Assembly: GCA_028023455.1 (NCBI GenBank)
Contig: JAQFVV010006246.1
Location: 6,214,363 to 6,278,362, forward strand
DNA from: Epiperipatus broadwayi
Taxonomy: Eukaryota > Onychophora > Udeonychophora > Euonychophora > Peripatidae
Reading direction: 5' to 3'
Length of the DNA: 64,000 bases
The position numbers and the translations under genes were made by a program. Positions 14,477-26,159 of this stretch are shown piece after piece. The notes below the pieces were generated by a model. The model made no database searches. It was not told the origin of the DNA and saw nothing but the letters and a program-made list of their open reading frames with translations. Numbering within the stretch: position 1 is the first letter of the stretch; each line of letters begins with the position of its first letter.

Positions 14477-14698
14477 TCAAACAAGCTGCCCTTTACGAAG
14501 TGAACATTTCCATCTGCAAGAACGGGACTTACAAATGAAAGTCCAAAGATGTTTATGGACCTCAAGTCGCATATATTCACCGCACAAACATCTCTTTTCT
14601 TTCAGCAGGATGTTTTTCTGCTGTAGAAATGTTATAGAGCTGGCTTCCGTGTCTGGCAATTCCCATATTTTCATGTTTTCTGTGTTCGAAATAGCCAT
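14477..14698 (-). pseudogene. Merlin-like (ISXO2-type) transposase N-terminal fragment
   Basis: The 73-residue minus-strand frame resembles the N-terminal zinc-ribbon part of Merlin/IS1016 transposases. It has a segment FLQQKNILLKEKRC (residues about 24-37), then a CxC...CxxxxC pattern: C-L-C near residues 37-39, WTFICKSRSC, then WKCSLRKG. In that family the zinc ribbon is followed by the DDE catalytic domain. Here a stop comes soon after LRKGQLV and the catalytic domain is absent; the satellite block starts directly behind. I see similarity in motif layout only and have not aligned it. It is too short to be active. Confidence 0.55.
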
Positions 14699-14729
14699 AT
14701 ATTGGTCTCGAAAAATTACTCACTAAAAC

Positions 14730-15030
14730 GACTTAAAGCATGATGGTCAAAATATTGCACTATCCCACCCTAATAGAGAATTTAGGAGGCTTACAGCTTT
14801 ATGAGGAACAATCATGATACTGTTAAAAGGTAACACTACATCAATTCATAAGAAAAAAAAGGCCCCAATGAAAATTTAAATAATTTTGACACAATGAACT
14901 TAACACACCCTCATACGATACTGTTATACAAAATACATAACACAGCATTATGATATAGTGTGTAACACAAACAACTACGGCATTTTCCGCTGCTTTTAGC
15001 ATAGGAAAAAGCCACAGCATTAGCCGCCAG
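14730..15030. other. Noncoding stretch beside the Merlin fragment
   Basis: About 300 bp of moderately complex sequence with no open frame. It may be the 5' part of the Merlin element or unrelated sequence. Confidence 0.35.
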
Positions 15031-15032
15031 CT

Positions 15033-15142
15033 GAGTTAACACTCTTTCTAGGTTTTATCGCAAAAAGAAGGGCTTAACTCCGAGTTAACACTCTTTCTAG
15101 ATTTTATCATAGAAAGAAGACTTAACTCCGAGTTAACACTCT
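15033..15142. repeat. Tandem hairpin repeat, 48-49 bp unit, about 2.3 copies
   Basis: GAGTTAACACTC occurs at 15033, 15082 and 15130. Each full unit ends with CTTAACTC, complementary to its own start. The second unit adds an inner stem, TCTTTCTA with TAGAAAGA, around GATTTTATCA, giving a nested hairpin. The first unit keeps the outer stem but its inner stem is partly lost. No flanking genes explain it. Confidence 0.75.
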
Positions 15143-15149
15143 AGAAATT

Positions 15150-16780
15150 AAGCTAAAAATAGTGCCATCCCGTGGCTAACACGATAGATCAGAACACAAT
15201 TGTTTTTTCTGATTCCACATTCATTCATTGCTCATCATATTCATTATTTATGATTTTATGTTTAAATTTTGTATTAAATGGGATTGATGATGAGTTTCCA
15301 TCACCCCAGGTTCATTCCAAACACTTTGTACCATTACACTATGAATTCATTGGAAGATGCTTCTAGTAGAGTATTGTGGATACACTTTTAATAATGATAA
15401 TACTTTCCTATTTGTGTTTAATTACTCTCTCATACTCATTTTTTTTTTAAATCTGCTCTAAGTTTTTCATCACAAGTTATTTAAAAATAAGAGTGAAGAC
15501 ATTGAATCTTCCATTTTATACTTAATAAAAATGTAAGAATTTATTAATGTTTATAATGTAGCTTTAATTCATATTGTTAAATGAAATTGAAATGTACTTC
15601 TACTGACGATGACAAGGGAATATTAACTTCACTTATTTTTTCTTTCTCTAAAAATTGATTTAATATAGAAAGATAAGCTGCTTTAGAACAAACTTATTGT
15701 TTTTAGGATTCTATTATGAATCACTTTTGCAAATAGATATCTCAATATTTTAAATTATCAATAATATGTACTGATGATTTTACTTTCATTTTTAATATAC
15801 TTTTAAAATATTATTTTTAAATAAAGAACATGTTTGTGCAAATATAAAATAGCTATATTATAAAGCATGTATTATGAGATGCACGATCTTTCGTGTCTAG
15901 TATATTTTATTGTCTATCAGAAAAAAACAACAACTTTATTTCAAAATTTGCTTTAATAATATTTATATAAAAAAACAGTTTGTTGTTCGGGAAACAACAT
16001 GAAGACCAAGCACCAGAAATAGCACGACAGAGCTGCAGTCCCATGAACTTTTAGCTCTAAAGTCAGCCACTCTACAATGCACTATCTCACACAAAGCAAT
16101 TCTATGATATTAATATGAAAATTATATTAGATGAATAATTTATAAATTTTTATTTAAAAAAATACATGTGTTTGTCAATCAATGTAAAATTAATTTTAAT
16201 ATTACATTTTTTTTTTTTTGATATAAAATAAGAATAGAAACTAATGAACATTTTCAATTTATTCATATGAAATGATCATATATATCACATTCTCTGTGTG
16301 TATATACATATAGGGCCATTAACAGAAAGGATATGAGATTAGGGCTGTATATACATTTTTTAGATATTGGACATAAAATGAATTGTGAAAAAAATATTCA
16401 GGTAATAAAATATGTTAAAAATTACAAGAAAATAAAATGTTAAGAGACTTTGTGTATTCAAGAAAATCTAAACAAATGTGTAAACATGGTTAAATATCCA
16501 GCACAATTAGGGAGAAAATGGACATTGTTAGATTATTGGAAACTTTAGAGTTATAATTTTAAAAATAGAAAGGATTATTATTTTTTTTATAGATTATTTG
16601 TAAATATATATATATATTATGGGCAAAAATGGGACTGTAATAAATTTAATCATTTTTATGTACATACATGTATTTTATTAATTATATTTAATGTATATAT
16701 TTTAGTAATTATTATAATGGATTGTAAAAATGTCCATTGGGGGAGTTGCTGTAGAGTAATTGGTCAAATATAATGTAGCT
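15150..16780. other. AT-rich stretch with one possible SINE remnant
   Basis: No gene was recognised. Around 15980-16100 the sequence is GC-richer. On the minus strand it has a tRNA-like look (TAGAGTGGCTGACTTTAGAG, then AGTTCATGGGA), and a short hairpin GTTGTTCGGGAAACAAC lies at about 15981-15997. This is too degraded to call. Confidence 0.4.
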
Positions 16781-16784
16781 AGAA

Positions 16785-17790
16785 TTGTATGGAAGGGAGT
16801 GGCAGTAGCAGGGTTAACCTACGGCAATGATGCATTGTGTTAGTAAAGGGGTATTAGATTGCTTAGAAAAAGTACAAAGGGAAGTAGGAAGACATGCATT
16901 AGATGCTGAGGTGTGGACAGCAAAAGAGGCAATTCAATGAGAAATGGGATGGTCAAGTTTTTATATGAGGGATGCAAAAAGCAAATTGAAAATGTTCGGT
17001 AGATTGCAGTTTATGGATAATAAAAGAATAGCCAAAATAGTATTTAATTGGGTTATAAGTAAAGGGCAGCCAACAAGATGGGTGAGAAAGGTAATGCGGT
17101 ATGCAGAAGATTTGGATAAAGAAGTTATGTCAGTATACTTGTACAAAAGATCGGATGGTTGTGTTAGGAGGATTGTTGAGTGTTATAGTGGGAAGGAATG
17201 GGATAGAAGAATAGATGCATTAATAAAGAATAGGGAGTTGGAGAGATGGAGAACTAGTATGGAGAGTAAAATGAGTTTAAATATATATAAAAGTAAATGG
17301 AACATTGGGTGTGAGTTAATTTATAATAATAGTTAGGAAAGTAGTTTATTGTTTAAGGCTCGAACGGGATCTTTAGCAAAAAGGGAATATACATGTAAAT
17401 GAAAAAATATGGGTGATTTAGTCTGCAAGTTGCGTAAAGAAGGCATAGAAAATATTAGGCATCTGTTACTTCAATGTAAATGTTTGGAAGCAGAAAGGGT
17501 ACAAATAATGAAGTTATGGAAGGTTAAATATGAACAAAGTGATTATACAGAAAGTGAGTTATTGGTTTTTATGCTAGGTTTGGGAAAAAATAAGGGGGAT
17601 TTAGATATGAAGATCATGGAGTTGACAAAGATTATGTTGTGGAAATGGGATGGAGCAGATTATGGGAAAACTTAGGGTGGACAATGGAAAAGGAAAGTAA
17701 AGTGGCTAACAGGTTTCTCTGGGCATAGCTGCTGAGAGATTCCTGACTACATTTAAGGAGAAGTCACAATACATCACATCATATCACATC
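16785..17790 (+). pseudogene. 3' part of a non-LTR retrotransposon (LINE) ORF
   Basis: Translation from about 16785 reads VWKGVAVAGLTYGND, then LEKVQREVGRHALDA, a stop, then EMGWSSFYMRDAKSKLK. This is the stretch after the reverse transcriptase domain in a LINE type common in invertebrate genomes. The largest open part is 130 residues (16944-17336). After a stop comes LLFKARTGSLAKRE at about 17348, then a Cys/His segment near 17423-17480 (VCKLRKEG...RHLLLQC), matching the C-x-x...H...C motif near the C terminus of such proteins. Several stops break it and the RT domain itself is missing, so it is a dead, 5'-truncated copy. The exact clade is uncertain. Confidence 0.7.
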
Positions 17791-17799
17791 ATGTGATTG

Positions 17800-18355
17800 T
17801 GTAAAAAAAACATCTTGAAAAGATTCCATAAATAAATAAAAACCGGATTGATGTATTAAATAAAATTTTTATTTATAGTGAGTTGTCTATTCCAATTTTG
17901 TTTTAAATTGATTATTTTAAATTTTATATATAGAAGGCAATATTATGGGAACAAATTTTAACATTGAAATTTGATCATTTAAAGTATACATATATAGTGA
18001 AATACTTCTTAGTATAATCATTAGCAGGTCAATTATATCTATGATCCAAATCCAGATATAAATTAGAATTAAAAAAAAAAAAATTGATTTTTTTTTTCCT
18101 GGTAAAATAATAAAATAGATAAATAAAAAAAATAAGCATAAAATATTGTAAAAAACATGTTATGGAATCACAAAATAATATCTAAAATTTGTTTTTTTTT
18201 TGCTATCCTACATTATATGAATCAAGTATTTTAATCACAATTTTTAAAGTTCTTCATATATTTGGAATGCACTGATAAATTATTTATATCATAATACAGT
18301 TTTAGAAAAAAAGCAGCAATATATATATTAGCAATTTTAAAACAAGCTATATTAT
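17800..18355. other. AT-rich noncoding stretch
   Basis: Follows the LINE relic. Contains A/T homopolymers only. Confidence 0.55.
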
Positions 18356-18356
18356 A

Positions 18357-18503
18357 ATGGTCGGGATGAATTTGTGGAGATTTCTAGTCTTACCGTATCT
18401 GCTGTACAGGGTGCCACCAGGCTATTTGAACCTGGAAAATTTATAGAGTAGGTAAATATGCGCTGTTAAGATCTAATTTTTACATATGTTTTATTCCGAC
18501 CAT
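18357..18503. mobile_element. Possible short terminal-inverted-repeat element
   Basis: The ends ATGGTCGGGAT and ATTCCGACCAT are inverted copies with one mismatch, 147 bp apart. The interior is GC-richer than its surroundings. It may be a miniature DNA transposon, but 11 bp of inverted repeat could still be chance. Confidence 0.3.
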
Positions 18504-18763
18504 CAGCCCATGCCACTAGCTCAGTGAGATGCAAAGATTTATAAAATATTTCTTATTTAAAAATATTTTCAATATTAAAAAAATAAAAGAAGCTACTGCC
18601 AGTAATAACACATACAAACATTAAACATATATAAGATTTAGAATAATTTTAGTATCACTCTTACTTTAAAATTTAACTTACATTTTGACTTTTATTTTAG
18701 AATTTTATTTACGTTTAAACTTTTATTTTAGAAGTTTTCACAGATGAATTAATATTTATTAGA

Positions 18764-19132
18764 GTGTCGAGTATGAATAGACTACATAGATTGCTTTTGA
18801 AAAGAAAATATTCTATCCCTGATTTAACCTTAGGGCAAAAGTTTGCAGTCAAACCAACACCAATCTATCTGATACATCAATGTATTCAATGCAGCATGAA
18901 TACGACAGCACAATTCCATACTGTCAGAAATGCACACCAGAACAGCATGGTTATAGAGAAAAAAATTGTCTTTCATCTAGTACAGGAATGTTACATCTGT
19001 CTGGTGAGAAGATCAATAAAAAAAAACTCCATAGGAAGGGATTGTGGTCCTTTTTTCCAACTTACGATCCCATCCCATAGGCAAAGGGGTGATCCATGGA
19101 GCAGCAAATACTATGTCTCTGATGGTCAATAA
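18764..19132 (+). other. Unclassified open frame in a GC-richer patch
   Basis: A 122-residue open frame lies in sequence clearly less AT-rich than its flanks. A second frame over 18880-19080 also stays open and contains a CxxC...C pattern (YCQKC, then NC). I recognise neither product. Coding potential may shift between frames, as in a decayed transposon or pseudogene. No splice sites or start context stand out. The GC-richer sequence runs on to about 19260, where AT-rich sequence resumes. Confidence 0.25.
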
Positions 19133-19619
19133 GAAATAGGCTTATTTCGCCCTAGTGCGGCGTATCATGTGATCCTGCATGTAGCAGACCTCATACTAAA
19201 TTTACTAATTACACCAATATAGCCAATCGACTAACCCAATTTAACTACAAAACAAATAACCTAAAATTAACCCTCCCTTAATTAAACTAATATAACTTTA
19301 CAAATCTATGCAGCCATTCATGCCCAACTTAAATTTAACATTTATTAAAAGTTGTTTAACAAAAAAAAAAAAAATCATAATAAAAACTTAAAAGAACAAA
19401 ACAAATAACTTAATGAAAATGACTTAAAAAAATACATCAAATAAAATTAGTTATGAATAATAATTTTCATTGGTCAGATAGGATTCTATTTCTATTAAAT
19501 ACCGAAAAAGGTTTTGGTATTAAAGTTCTTACTGTTTGAAGATGTTCATTAGTTATATAATTCTTACTGTTTTAAAAAAAGTCTGTTGTTCCTAAATTGC
19601 TTGTAATTTGGAAGGTGTT

Positions 19620-19935
19620 AATTCCGACGAAGTCCTGAGGAGATCAGTGTGCAGTTAGCCATTGGTCCTTTATTGTAGCCGGTATTTTATTGCCGGGCTC
19701 AGATATCCTATAGCCGGCAATATGGGAAAACGATGTTTCATTTTTTTTAGAACTGAAGGAATTGAAAGTGCATCTTTCAATCCCTTCTCCAACTCTCTCC
19801 GACTTAACACATCTCACCTATCTCTATCCCATCTCTTTCCTTTTATAATAAACTCTCGGATTGAGTGGACATTACGTCATGATGATGATGACCCTTTCGT
19901 TGAGGTCTATTTTATGAGGGATTTCTTTTATTGAC
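19620..19935 (+). other. GC-richer unclassified segment, possibly an LTR remnant
   Basis: The segment contains TAGCCGGTATTTTATTGCCG and a second TAGCCGGCAATATGG, a pyrimidine-rich run at about 19780-19850, then a TATA-like TTTTATAATAAACTCTCGG, then a GATGATGATGAC run. This resembles the promoter part of a retrotransposon LTR. I see no matching second copy, primer-binding site or gag/pol frame, so the call is weak. The 90-residue open frame is probably incidental. Confidence 0.25.
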
Positions 19936-20369
19936 TATTAGTTTCTATTGTTTTTTCTATCCTATCTGATCTTTACTTCTACATTTTGGGATGTCCAAGG
20001 GCTAGTTTACTTTTACTAATTAAAATAATCATTTCCATTTTATACAATAGAATTACTTAAATTTGTACGTTCCTAAAGATATATTTTTATCTTTAAATCT
20101 TTCAAGTTTTTTTCTTAATATTTAGTTTTAAAACTTCTTCCTTTTTTAATAAAGTTTTCTTCTAATAATTTTTCATCTGTGCGAATTTATATATATAAAG
20201 TTTAGATGACTTTTAATTTTCAATTTTTAAAAACAAATTTTTATTTGCAAACTTTTATTTTTAATATCTAATTTTTTAAAAAATAATGTAACAGCATGTG
20301 TGCCCATTACAATATATATATTTGTATTTATATATTGGACTATTTCCATCATCTAATATTAATTATTGT

Positions 20370-22183
20370 CTTTTTAATTTTATTTAAATTTTCAAATTAC
20401 ATTCAACAGTTAGTTAATAGCACACAGGTTAGTATATGCATAACATTTCAAGAGGTATTATTGTCCCCTCTTCTTCAGATGTTGCTGGCCTGAACAGTGA
20501 CAATATTCGCATGGGAATTAAATCTGGACCCTTAGATAACACTCTAATCAATTGGCCCATCCGGTCAAAGGCAACAGTCAATAGAAATTTCATATATTTA
20601 TTTATGAGGTTCCTCCTGATTTCTCCACACTTTTTCCTAAGAGCAAAGTTGATTAGTGGTTCCCATACATTATCTATAGTCACATTAGATTGACTTATGA
20701 GATTATTCACCATTGTCAGGTGAGCAGCTACTTTGAATTTTCTTTTTTGTACCTTTTCCTCTCTATCCAATATTTTTGTATTTTGCTAATTGAACACATA
20801 TTCATTGGTACATACAATGTCTACAACAATCAGTAGAAATTTCATATACTTATGTATGAGGTTTCTCCTGATTTCTCCACCTTTTTCTAAGAGCAAAGTT
20901 GATTAGTAGTTTCCATATATTATGTATAATCACACTAGGTTGACTTATGACATTGTTTGCCATTGTCATGCGAGCAACTCCTTTAAACTTTCTTCTTTGC
21001 ACCTTTTCCATTCTATCCAATATTTTTGTATTTTGCTAATTGAACACATGTTCATTGGTACATACATAATCTGCTATCTTAGACACATCTGTTTTTTCTC
21101 TTCTAATCATCAGTTTATGTTCTTATAATCACTTTTCAATGAGACGACTGGTCTCACCAATATACATTCTTTCATATTCACATGGTATTTTTAGATGCAG
21201 TTATTTCTTTTCAGCATTTCAAGTATAGGCTTTGTAGATGTTAGAATTCCTCATAGTGTGATATGGTTCTGTAAAGATGTTCTGATGTTATACTGATTGC
21301 ATATTTTCCTTAATTTGTCTGCTATTTTTGGTATGTATGGGTACACTACAGTACCAATAATCATTTTTTCTTTTGAAGGTTCTTTTTGTTTTTTATTTAA
21401 GGTTTTCTTAATAAGAGCTGACAGATAATCATTTTTCATAAGAGTTTGTTCTCTATAGATCTTTTCTTTTTCCAAGTCTCTGGTTTCTGAACGAACTTCC
21501 TTTGCTTTGTTCCATAGTAATAGTATAACTCCATGTTTTGTGTTTCTGGTGTGATTGGACATATAGGCCAATTATTTTTCGGTATTGTGGGTTTTCGGTA
21601 AACTGTAGTTTTGATTTTGCCATGAGAGACTCTTGTCACAAGAACATCTAAGAGTGCCAATTTTTGTTCTTGTTCTGATTCTATAGTGAATTTAATTGAA
21701 GGGGATATGTTATGTTGTTGATATGCTTCCAAAAAGTTTGTAGAAGTGTTTTACCATGTGGCCATATAACAAATGTATAAACTACATAGCAAAATCAAAC
21801 TATAGGTAGATATGAAGTTTTTATGGCTGAGGTTCCAAGTTCTTCCATGTAAGTATTGACAATCAGGGGTGATAATGGTGAGCCCATAGCCATTCCTTAA
21901 TTTTGTTGGAAGAATTCTATATTATATTGAAAGTAGGTTGTTTTTATGCAGAATGTTAATAGCTCCATTATACTATCTATAGGAAGAATTATTCTGGTTT
22001 ATAAGCTATTATCAACTTTTAATCTTTTCTTTGCAATAGACAATGCTTCTTCACATGAACATTTGTGAATAAACTTTCCACACCAAAGCTTACCAGTAAG
22101 TCAGCTCTTTCAATTTTTATGTTCTTGATTAATTCTACAAAGTGTTTAGAATATCTGGCAAATAAATTTCTACTGACTGTTGC
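20370..22183 (-). pseudogene. Penelope-like element, 5'-truncated, reverse transcriptase plus GIY-YIG
   Basis: Read on the minus strand, several frames give the ordered blocks of a Penelope-like retroelement. The first is LLVSFGVESLFTNVHV (about 22053-22101), where the usual SFDV catalytic Asp is Gly. Next come AMGSPLSPLIVNTYMEEL (about 21840-21895) and YVVYTFVIWPHGK (about 21753-21795), which replaces the usual YVDDTFVIW. Then follow LALLDVLVTRVSHGK and TTVYRKPT near 21590-21660. Last is a GIY-YIG nuclease block, CEYERMYIGETSRLIEK, at about 21140-21187. Frameshifts, stops and loss of both catalytic Asp sites show it is dead. The 3' part is internally duplicated. The 5' end stops where a SINE begins. 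Confidence 0.85.
20573..21072 (-). repeat. Internal tandem duplication in the Penelope-like element
   Basis: Two copies of about 250 bp lie at about 20573-20822 and 20824-21072 (period about 252 bp). Both contain CTCCTGATTTCTCCAC, GAGCAAAGTTGATTAGT and ATATTTTTGTATTTTGCTAA. They cover the region after the GIY-YIG domain. They have diverged by scattered substitutions, so the duplication is old or was present in the source element. Confidence 0.8.
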
Positions 22184-22184
22184 A

Positions 22185-22404
22185 TTTGGCAGAATGGGTC
22201 AGTTGGTTAGAGCATTACCTTAAAATTCAGTATTCAAGAATCTAAGGGCCCAGGTTTGATTCCCATGCTAGTATTGTCAATGATCAGGCCAGAAACACCT
22301 GAAGAAGAGGGGGAAATAATATCTCTCAAAACATTGTGCATATACTAAACTCTGTGCTATTACAAACAATTGAATGTATTTGTAATATTTAAATAAAGTT
22401 AAAT
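22185..22404 (+). mobile_element. tRNA-SINE with a Penelope-type 3' tail
   Basis: The head is tRNA-like: A box GGTCAGTTGGTTAGAGC at about 22197-22213 and B box GGTTTGATTCC at about 22254-22264. The tail, from ATTGTCAATGATCAGGCC at about 22275 to the AAATAAAGTTAAA end, matches the 3' end of the Penelope-like element next door (minus strand, about 20370-20510). Both contain CCTGAAGAAGAGG or TCTGAAGAAGAGG, GCATATACTAA and TGTGCTATTA. SINEs often borrow the 3' tail of the retroelement that copies them. The two elements meet head to head at 22184. Confidence 0.75.
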
Positions 22405-22409
22405 TTTTC

Positions 22410-23365
22410 TAAAGGCATTCAATACTCATTAAATGATGGAAGTAGTTCAATATATAAATACAATATGAAGTTAAATTTGCTATGGGAAAAGTAATATAGA
22501 AAAAAAAGAAAGGTGCTTCAAAGACTAAACTAGGCATTGTTTAAATAAGAGGCTGTAAAACAGAAACACCTCATACACCCATATTTAATATTGACTTGGT
22601 CCAGTCAAGACAAGCACTGTTTTTTAAGGAATGATTTAATTTTTAGTAGCCAATAATTTTGTGAAGCTTCGTTAATCAGATTACTGCACAAACAAAATCC
22701 AGTTCGTTAAATAAAAGTATTAAAAAAAAAGAAGAAAACTATAAAGTACTCCAACAAGGTAACAGAATATAATTATAATTTTTAAGTTCTGCATATGTAA
22801 CTATTTTTTATTAGTACTGACATTTCAGCTGGATCTCAATTGCACTATGAATCTGCAGTATTACTCTAGCAATACCAACTACTAAAATATATATGCATAT
22901 TATAATTTTCAACCATTATCGATCCATTGCAGGATGAAGATCTTCACTAAGACTTGATGGCTAAACTATTTTCAGGTCTTTGAAATGTCTTGCTCTTATG
23001 ATTGTATATGCACATCCATCCATATAAATACCCAAATGCAAATAATATGTAAAAAGTTAACACATAGAATAATTATTTTAATAATGCATATGATTTTTGA
23101 ATGTTCATATTGTTATGCATTAGGAGCTATAAATAACTTTACTTGCTTTACAGCAAAGCCACCAATTGAAATCTTGAGAAATTAAGTGAAAAGCATAAAC
23201 TGTGCATATTATAATAAAAAGTAAATTTTTGCATCTAATACAGATACTGAAAATAGGAAATATGATGCTTTAATAAGCATAGTATAATTGAGCTACATTA
23301 TATTAATTTCAACCTGAAATCTTTAAAATAGAGCTTATATTTGGTTCTTCATAAATGGGGGCTCG
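22410..23365. other. AT-rich noncoding stretch
   Basis: No gene was recognised. The palindromic GATGAAGATCTTC lies at about 22933-22945. Confidence 0.5.
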
Positions 23366-23369
23366 CATG

Positions 23370-23408
23370 TATTTTTTTTTGTTTTTAAAATTTTTATTAA
23401 GAGGGGGG

Positions 23409-23443
<35 letters not shown>

Positions 23444-23919
23444 TAAAATTTTTAAAATCTAAAAAAAACTTATTTTAAAAAAAAAAAAAAAATAATAATG
23501 ATTGAAAAATAAGAAGGGGGGGGGGGGGAGGAAAACCCCCTTTTCTTTTTTTTTTTATTAAAATAATTATTTTATGTGAAAAAAAAAATAATTTTAATTT
23601 TTAAATTTAAAAAAAATTTTTCCAAATTTCCTAATAAAATTGTTGGTAAAAAAAAAAGTGAAAGAGAAAGTTTTATATTTATTAAAAAAATAAAAAAAAA
23701 AAAATATTAAATTAAATAAAATCATATGAAAAAAAAAAAAAAAATGGAAAAAAAAAATGGAAAAAAAAAAAAAAGAAAAAAAAGAAAAAAAAAGAAAATA
23801 AGAGGGGCCGAAAAAAAAAAAAAAAAAAAAATAAAAAAAAAAAATAAATAAAAAAAAATAAAATAAAATGATATATTAATTTTTTTTTTAATATTTTGTT
23901 TTTATTTTTTTGGGTTGGA

Positions 23920-23970
<51 letters not shown>
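23370..23970. repeat. Extreme low-complexity A-rich block with G and C runs
   Basis: About 600 bp consist of long A runs, shorter T runs, an 11-base G run (about 23518-23528) and a C run. No feature can be read. It may be real simple sequence, or badly resolved homopolymers in the assembly. Confidence 0.85.
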
Positions 23971-23974
23971 AGAA

Positions 23975-26150
23975 GGTATTATAGCCCAATAAAAGAGAAC
24001 CATTTTTTGTTGTAGAGAATAAACAAGACCAAAGATTTGAAGCCATAATATTCTATAATATAGTTTAGATATTTAAGATTAGCGCTTTTGAAGAGGAAAC
24101 ACTGTGGCAATGTTTGGAGAATTTCATCATGATTATTGAAAATAAGAGCTAGACAACAATAACAATATAAAAACTAAATAAGGTTCCTATTCAAGTTTTG
24201 AGGATTAGCGATTAAAAAAAAAAGAAATATAATAATAAGTGGAAGCAATGTTTCTTTTACAGAATTAAAATTCCATCATAAAAGAGATATTTAAATTTAT
24301 AAAATTGTTTAATAAATGAAAGTACACAAATACTTAGTTAATACAAAATATAATATAGCAAGACGCACATTATTTTTTATGAACAATTTTAATTTATTTT
24401 TATTTTTTGGTTTTTATAAATTAATTTCACATTTAGTCTATGAAGTGCAATATAATGGCTGAATGTCAGATTCTGAGGCTCAAGGTGTATGAATTGTGGG
24501 CCCAGTTCTGCCACATCTGGTGTACAAACCATTCAATTCAAATTAATTTATATAAAAATGTATGCATATCAATATTCACATAAAATCAGTCAACCTTGTT
24601 TAAAATATCAGAAAAAAATCTATTAATTCTTATATTAATTTATCATTTTAAAATATCTATATATGAACATGTGAGTTATATAGTTTTTGCCTTGAGGTAA
24701 ATGTGTCATAGTAAATTATCAGGTTACAGTAGCCATCGTATTGGCTAATAGCTTGTCTTTGATAAATTTTTTTGTATAACAATAAATCTTAAAAATTAAA
24801 TCTCTCAAACCATTCAGAGGTAAATACGCACTGAAAGTTTTCTTTCAGTACCTCATAAAGAACATTAATCAATTGAAGAACGCTTTGAGTACTCAAGATT
24901 TTTATATACATTCTTAACATTATTTTATATTTGTCCTCTCCTAGACAGATAGAATAAATCGTTTGCTGTCAAGAAAGCAATAAACAATAAATTTATTATT
25001 TTTATTTTTTATTAAAATAAGTCAAACATAGGTCAAAAGATGCTCCCGATTTACTTTGCAACATCATTTACAATATGAATAAAAAGCGAAAAACTATGAC
25101 TACATTTGAATCAGAATCATTAAAAAAATGTTTGATAAATCTCTAAAAAAAAAAAGGTCTCCATAAATTTGGCGGCAAATTCTTTACGTATATAAATTAA
25201 TTTGCTAAATAATAAAACTTATCTTGTTTGCTTTCTCAATTATAATCAGTTTAATGTTGCATTATGATTTGATTTACAAATGCCAAATTTCCTGCACTTA
25301 GAACTGATACTAAATACTTCAGATAAATGCAGTAATAATTATTAGTAATCATTTACTAAAATAGAAATTATCTCCAGCCCTGATATATTTTTAACATCTG
25401 GTGCATAAATACATGGAACAGTCCAACAGCATCTCTCCTTTTCCATATGTAATACTTTTAAAAATATGCTAAAACCTCCATTCCATTTGGTATATTGCAT
25501 ATATTGCAACATAGGTAGATTCTGCACAATAAAACAAACAAATAAAGACAGTATGTAGAATATTTTTTAATGAAAATAATAATTATAAGCTCAGTTACTA
25601 GGCAGATCATGCAACATTTTAAGCATTCAGACGGGAGTTTGGGCAATAATTCCAGTCATTTAAATAAATTGAGTCCCCCCCCCCCCTTACTCAGCTGAGA
25701 ATCAATTTGGGATTCATTAGCTTTTTGACTTTATCATTACTGTGCTAAAATGCACATAACATCTTCAATAGTCATTTTATAGTATTGTATAAAGCAAAAA
25801 AAAAAATATAATATACTTTTTAATATATATGAAGCAATAACTAATAAACTAGCTTTAGATGATTAAAAATATCCAATACTATGATAAAAAAAAAAACAAC
25901 AACTTTAAAAATCATGTTTCAGGAAAGAAACTACATATGCAGATTAAAAAAAAAAAACAAGTGAAAAGACATTTTTATAAGAATGTTTGTTTTACATCAA
26001 CATAGTATCAAATGGGATGAATTTGATAACATTTTTTACAACAGAGATCTACAATTCAGGAAAAAAAAAATCCAATAACAAAAGTACATTTTTAGTGTTT
26101 ATGAATGTATATATCAATTTCTTTTATGCACATGCTGATTGTACAGAAAA
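23975..26150. other. AT-rich noncoding stretch
   Basis: No gene was recognised. A GC-richer patch at about 24455-24525 might be a worn SINE. A run of about 12 C lies at about 25675-25686. Confidence 0.5.
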
Positions 26151-26159
26151 CACTAATAA

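Noticed and set aside
15033-15142. CRISPR-like short direct repeats
   Set aside because: Units abut with no variable spacers, and the DNA is clearly animal.
20436-20510. Hammerhead-like CTGAAGA...GAAA in the Penelope and SINE tails
   Set aside because: The motif has CTGANGA and a possible stem II (AGAGG/CCTCT), but no suitable stem III or cleavage-site base follows, and stem I does not form. I treat it as a shared 3' tail motif only.
22197-22264. True tRNA gene
   Set aside because: A and B boxes are good, but the acceptor and anticodon stems do not form and a retroposon tail follows, so it is a SINE.
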